A stretch of 6,469 bases of DNA from Phenylobacterium aquaticum (GTDB lineage: Bacteria; Pseudomonadota; Alphaproteobacteria; Caulobacterales; Caulobacteraceae). Below are positions 5,266-6,469 of this stretch, piece by piece. Numbering within the stretch: the first letter of the stretch is position 1; each line of letters starts with the position of its first letter. Position numbers and translations under genes: made by a program. Below the pieces are notes generated by a model that was given only the letters and a program-made list of their open reading frames with translations, did not search any database and was not told where the DNA came from. Location of the stretch: positions 1 through 6,469 of the forward strand of contig NZ_CANCLE010000200.1 in the NCBI RefSeq assembly GCF_947378715.1, in the 5' to 3' direction.

Positions 5266-5637
5266 ATGCCTATTCTCAGCCTCGCCGGCGACATCCTGTG
5301 GATCATCGCGCTCTCGATCATGGCCGGGGGCTCGCGCTCGGCCTGGGGCCGCATCGCGCCCGAGACCAAGGTGCCCCTGCAGTTCGCCCAGAACGGCGCG
5401 CCGACCTGGCGGTTCAGGCGCAACATCGCGCTCAGCGCCCTGCCGACGGTGGCCTTCGTGGTCGGCATCCTGCTGGTGCTGTTCAACCGCAATGTCGCGG
5501 CCAATCCCAACACCGCCCTGATCTTCTTCGGAGTGCGGGCGACGGTGGCGGCCCTGTTCGCGGTCATGCACCTGCGCTGGCTCACCGCCGCGCTGGAGCT
5601 TCTCGACCGCGAAGGTCTGCTCAAGCCCCTGGCATAG
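5266..5637 (+). CDS. Small membrane protein of unknown function, coupled to kup
   Basis: I do not recognise this 123-residue protein. It shows three likely membrane segments: about 4-22 (LSLAGDILWIIALSIMAG), 54-73 (IALSALPTVAFVVGILLVLF) and 84-103. A basic loop (47-53, TWRFRRN) follows the first segment and the end is polar and charged (ALELLDREGLLKPLA). There are no cysteines and no catalytic motif that I can see. The ATG is 3 bases after the kup stop with only a poor ribosome-binding site (AGGTGACGG inside kup), so translation by ribosomes finishing kup is likely. G/C-rich third positions in this frame and the hydrophobic pattern support a real gene. A role with Kup (subunit, regulator or stability factor) is inference from position alone; an unrelated membrane protein is equally possible. 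Confidence 0.8.
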   Translation: MPILSLAGDILWIIALSIMAGGSRSAWGRIAPETKVPLQFAQNGAPTWRFRRNIALSALPTVAFVVGILLVLFNRNVAANPNTALIFFGVRATVAALFAVMHLRWLTAALELLDREGLLKPLA

Positions 5638-5643
5638 GGCTTG
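5622..5643 (+). terminator. Hairpin over the stop codon of the small membrane-protein gene
   Basis: CAAGCCC (5622-5628) and GGGCTTG (5637-5643) form a perfect 7-base stem around an 8-base loop. The TAG stop straddles the loop and the right arm. There is no T-run directly after it, so it is a poor classical terminator. It may still mark the end of the kup transcript, since a candidate argG promoter begins at its right edge. Confidence 0.35.
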
Positions 5644-5669
5644 TGATTCAGAGCCTTTAGCCCTTTAAG
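5641..5669 (+). promoter_or_regulatory. Candidate argG promoter
   Basis: TTGTGA (5641-5646) and TTTAAG (5664-5669) are separated by exactly 17 bases, each matching 4 of 6 consensus positions. Transcription would start near 5676, leaving about 34 bases of leader before argG. The surrounding 72-base gap is more AT-rich than the rest of the window, as expected for a promoter. No arginine-repressor (ARG box) pair is evident. Confidence 0.4.
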
Positions 5670-5694
5670 GCCGCATCTCTCGCGCCTCCTGCCC

Positions 5695-5699
5695 AAGGA
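5695..5699 (+). promoter_or_regulatory. argG ribosome-binding site
   Basis: AAGGA ends 10 bases before the ATG at 5710. The spacing is slightly long but acceptable, and no better site is present in the gap. Confidence 0.5.
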
Positions 5700-5709
5700 T
5701 CCCCTCGTC

Positions 5710-6469
5710 ATGGCCGCTCCCTCGATCAAGAAAGTCGTCCTCGCCTATTCGGGCGGGCTGGACACCTCGATCATCCTGAAGTGGCTGCAGACGGAATATG
5801 GGGCGGAGGTGGTGACCTTCACCGCCGACCTCGGCCAGGGCGAGGAGATCGAGCCGGCCCGGGCCAAGGCCCTGGCCGCCGGGGTGAAGCCGGAGAACAT
5901 CTTCATCGAGGATGTGCGCGAGGAGTTCGTCCGCGACTTCGTCTTCCCGATGTTCCGCGCCAACACCGTCTATGAGGGCAGCTACCTCTTGGGCACCGCA
6001 ATAGCCCGCCCCCTCATCGCCAAGCGCCAGGTCGAGATCGCCCATCGGCTGGGCGCCGACGCCGTCAGCCATGGCTCTACCGGCAAGGGCAATGATCAGG
6101 TCAGATACGAACTGGCCTATACGGCGCTCGCCCCCGACATCCACGTGATCGCGCCCTGGCGCGAATGGGACTTCAAGAGCCGCGAGGCCCTGCTGGAATT
6201 CGCCGAGAAGCACCAGATCCAGATCACTAAGGACAAGCGCGGCGAGGCCCCCTTCAGCGTCGACGCCAACCTGCTGCACTCCTCCTCCGAGGGGAAGGTG
6301 CTGGAGGACCCGGCCGTGGAAGCGCCCGAGTTCGTGCACATGCGCACCATCTCGCCGGAAGCCGCGCCGGATAAGCCCACCGTCTTCACCCTGGACTTCG
6401 AGAAGGGCGACCCGGTCGCTGTCGACGGCGTCCGGATGTCGCCCGCTGCGCTATTGACCAAGCTCAACC
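5710..6469 (+). CDS. argG: ArgG, argininosuccinate synthase (runs off the right edge)
   Basis: ArgG condenses citrulline and aspartate, using ATP, to argininosuccinate, the penultimate step of arginine synthesis in the cytoplasm. The window holds 253 codons plus one base of a protein usually about 400 residues long. The reading starts MAAPSIKKVVLAYSGGLDTS, with the N-type ATP-pyrophosphatase loop AYSGGLDTS at 12-20. Substrate-binding signatures follow: YEGSYLLGTAIARP (88-101) for citrulline, HGSTGKGNDQVRYE (121-134) for aspartate and nucleotide, and IAPWREWDF (147-155). LLHSSSEGKVLEDP lies further on. The whole visible frame is intact. The ATG is chosen because it places the P-loop at the usual distance from the N-terminus and follows AAGGA. 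It is 72 bases after the membrane-protein gene with its own candidate promoter, so it is probably transcribed separately. Confidence 0.97.
   Translation, partial: MAAPSIKKVVLAYSGGLDTSIILKWLQTEYGAEVVTFTADLGQGEEIEPARAKALAAGVKPENIFIEDVREEFVRDFVFPMFRANTVYEGSYLLGTAIARPLIAKRQVEIAHRLGADAVSHGSTGKGNDQVRYELAYTALAPDIHVIAPWREWDFKSREALLEFAEKHQIQITKDKRGEAPFSVDANLLHSSSEGKVLEDPAVEAPEFVHMRTISPEAAPDKPTVFTLDFEKGDPVAVDGVRMSPAALLTKLN

Noticed and set aside
4381..5571. A 396-residue minus-strand open frame opposite kup and the small membrane protein
   Set aside because: Its His/Asp/Gly/Gln-rich translation is typical of antisense reading in GC-rich DNA, and kup is intact on the other strand.
5665..6339. A 224-residue minus-strand open frame opposite argG
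   Set aside because: It is an antisense shadow of a highly conserved argG reading frame.

Overview
This 6.5 kb window is GC-rich DNA from an alphaproteobacterium, most likely of the Caulobacterales (Caulobacter/Phenylobacterium/Brevundimonas type). That placement is inferred from the protein sequences, the strong G/C preference at third codon positions and the gene order, not from a database search. The region is chromosomal housekeeping DNA. I see no insertion sequence, prophage, CRISPR array, tRNA or rRNA gene, and no sign of an undescribed defence or biosynthetic system.

Left half, minus strand (about 3133 down to 1): an Rrf2-family regulator, an Nfu-type iron-sulfur carrier, TsaB (tRNA t6A37 synthesis), RimI (ribosomal-protein N-acetyltransferase), Fur (iron-responsive repressor) and the N-terminal 92 residues of MiaB (tRNA ms2i6A37 methylthiotransferase, cut by the window edge). 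All point the same way. Gaps are short (47, 44 and 38 bases, plus one 4-base ATGA overlap), except for 177 bases before miaB, which hold a two-palindrome REPIN-like repeat. The cluster joins iron-sulfur supply (Nfu), iron sensing (Fur) and two enzymes that modify A37 of different tRNAs (TsaB and the Fe-S enzyme MiaB).

Middle (3134-3342): a 209-base divergent control region between the Rrf2 regulator and kup. It holds two mirror-image TTGAAC elements within an 8-base inverted repeat, a GC-rich dyad between them, and a hairpin directly before the kup ribosome-binding site.

Right half, plus strand: kup (potassium uptake permease, 639 residues), a small unrecognised membrane protein starting 3 bases after the kup stop, and then argG (argininosuccinate synthase) with its own candidate promoter, running off the right edge after 253 codons. 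The best leads are the unknown kup-coupled membrane protein, the mirrored divergent promoter region, the REPIN-like element between fur and miaB, and hairpins placed over stop codons.
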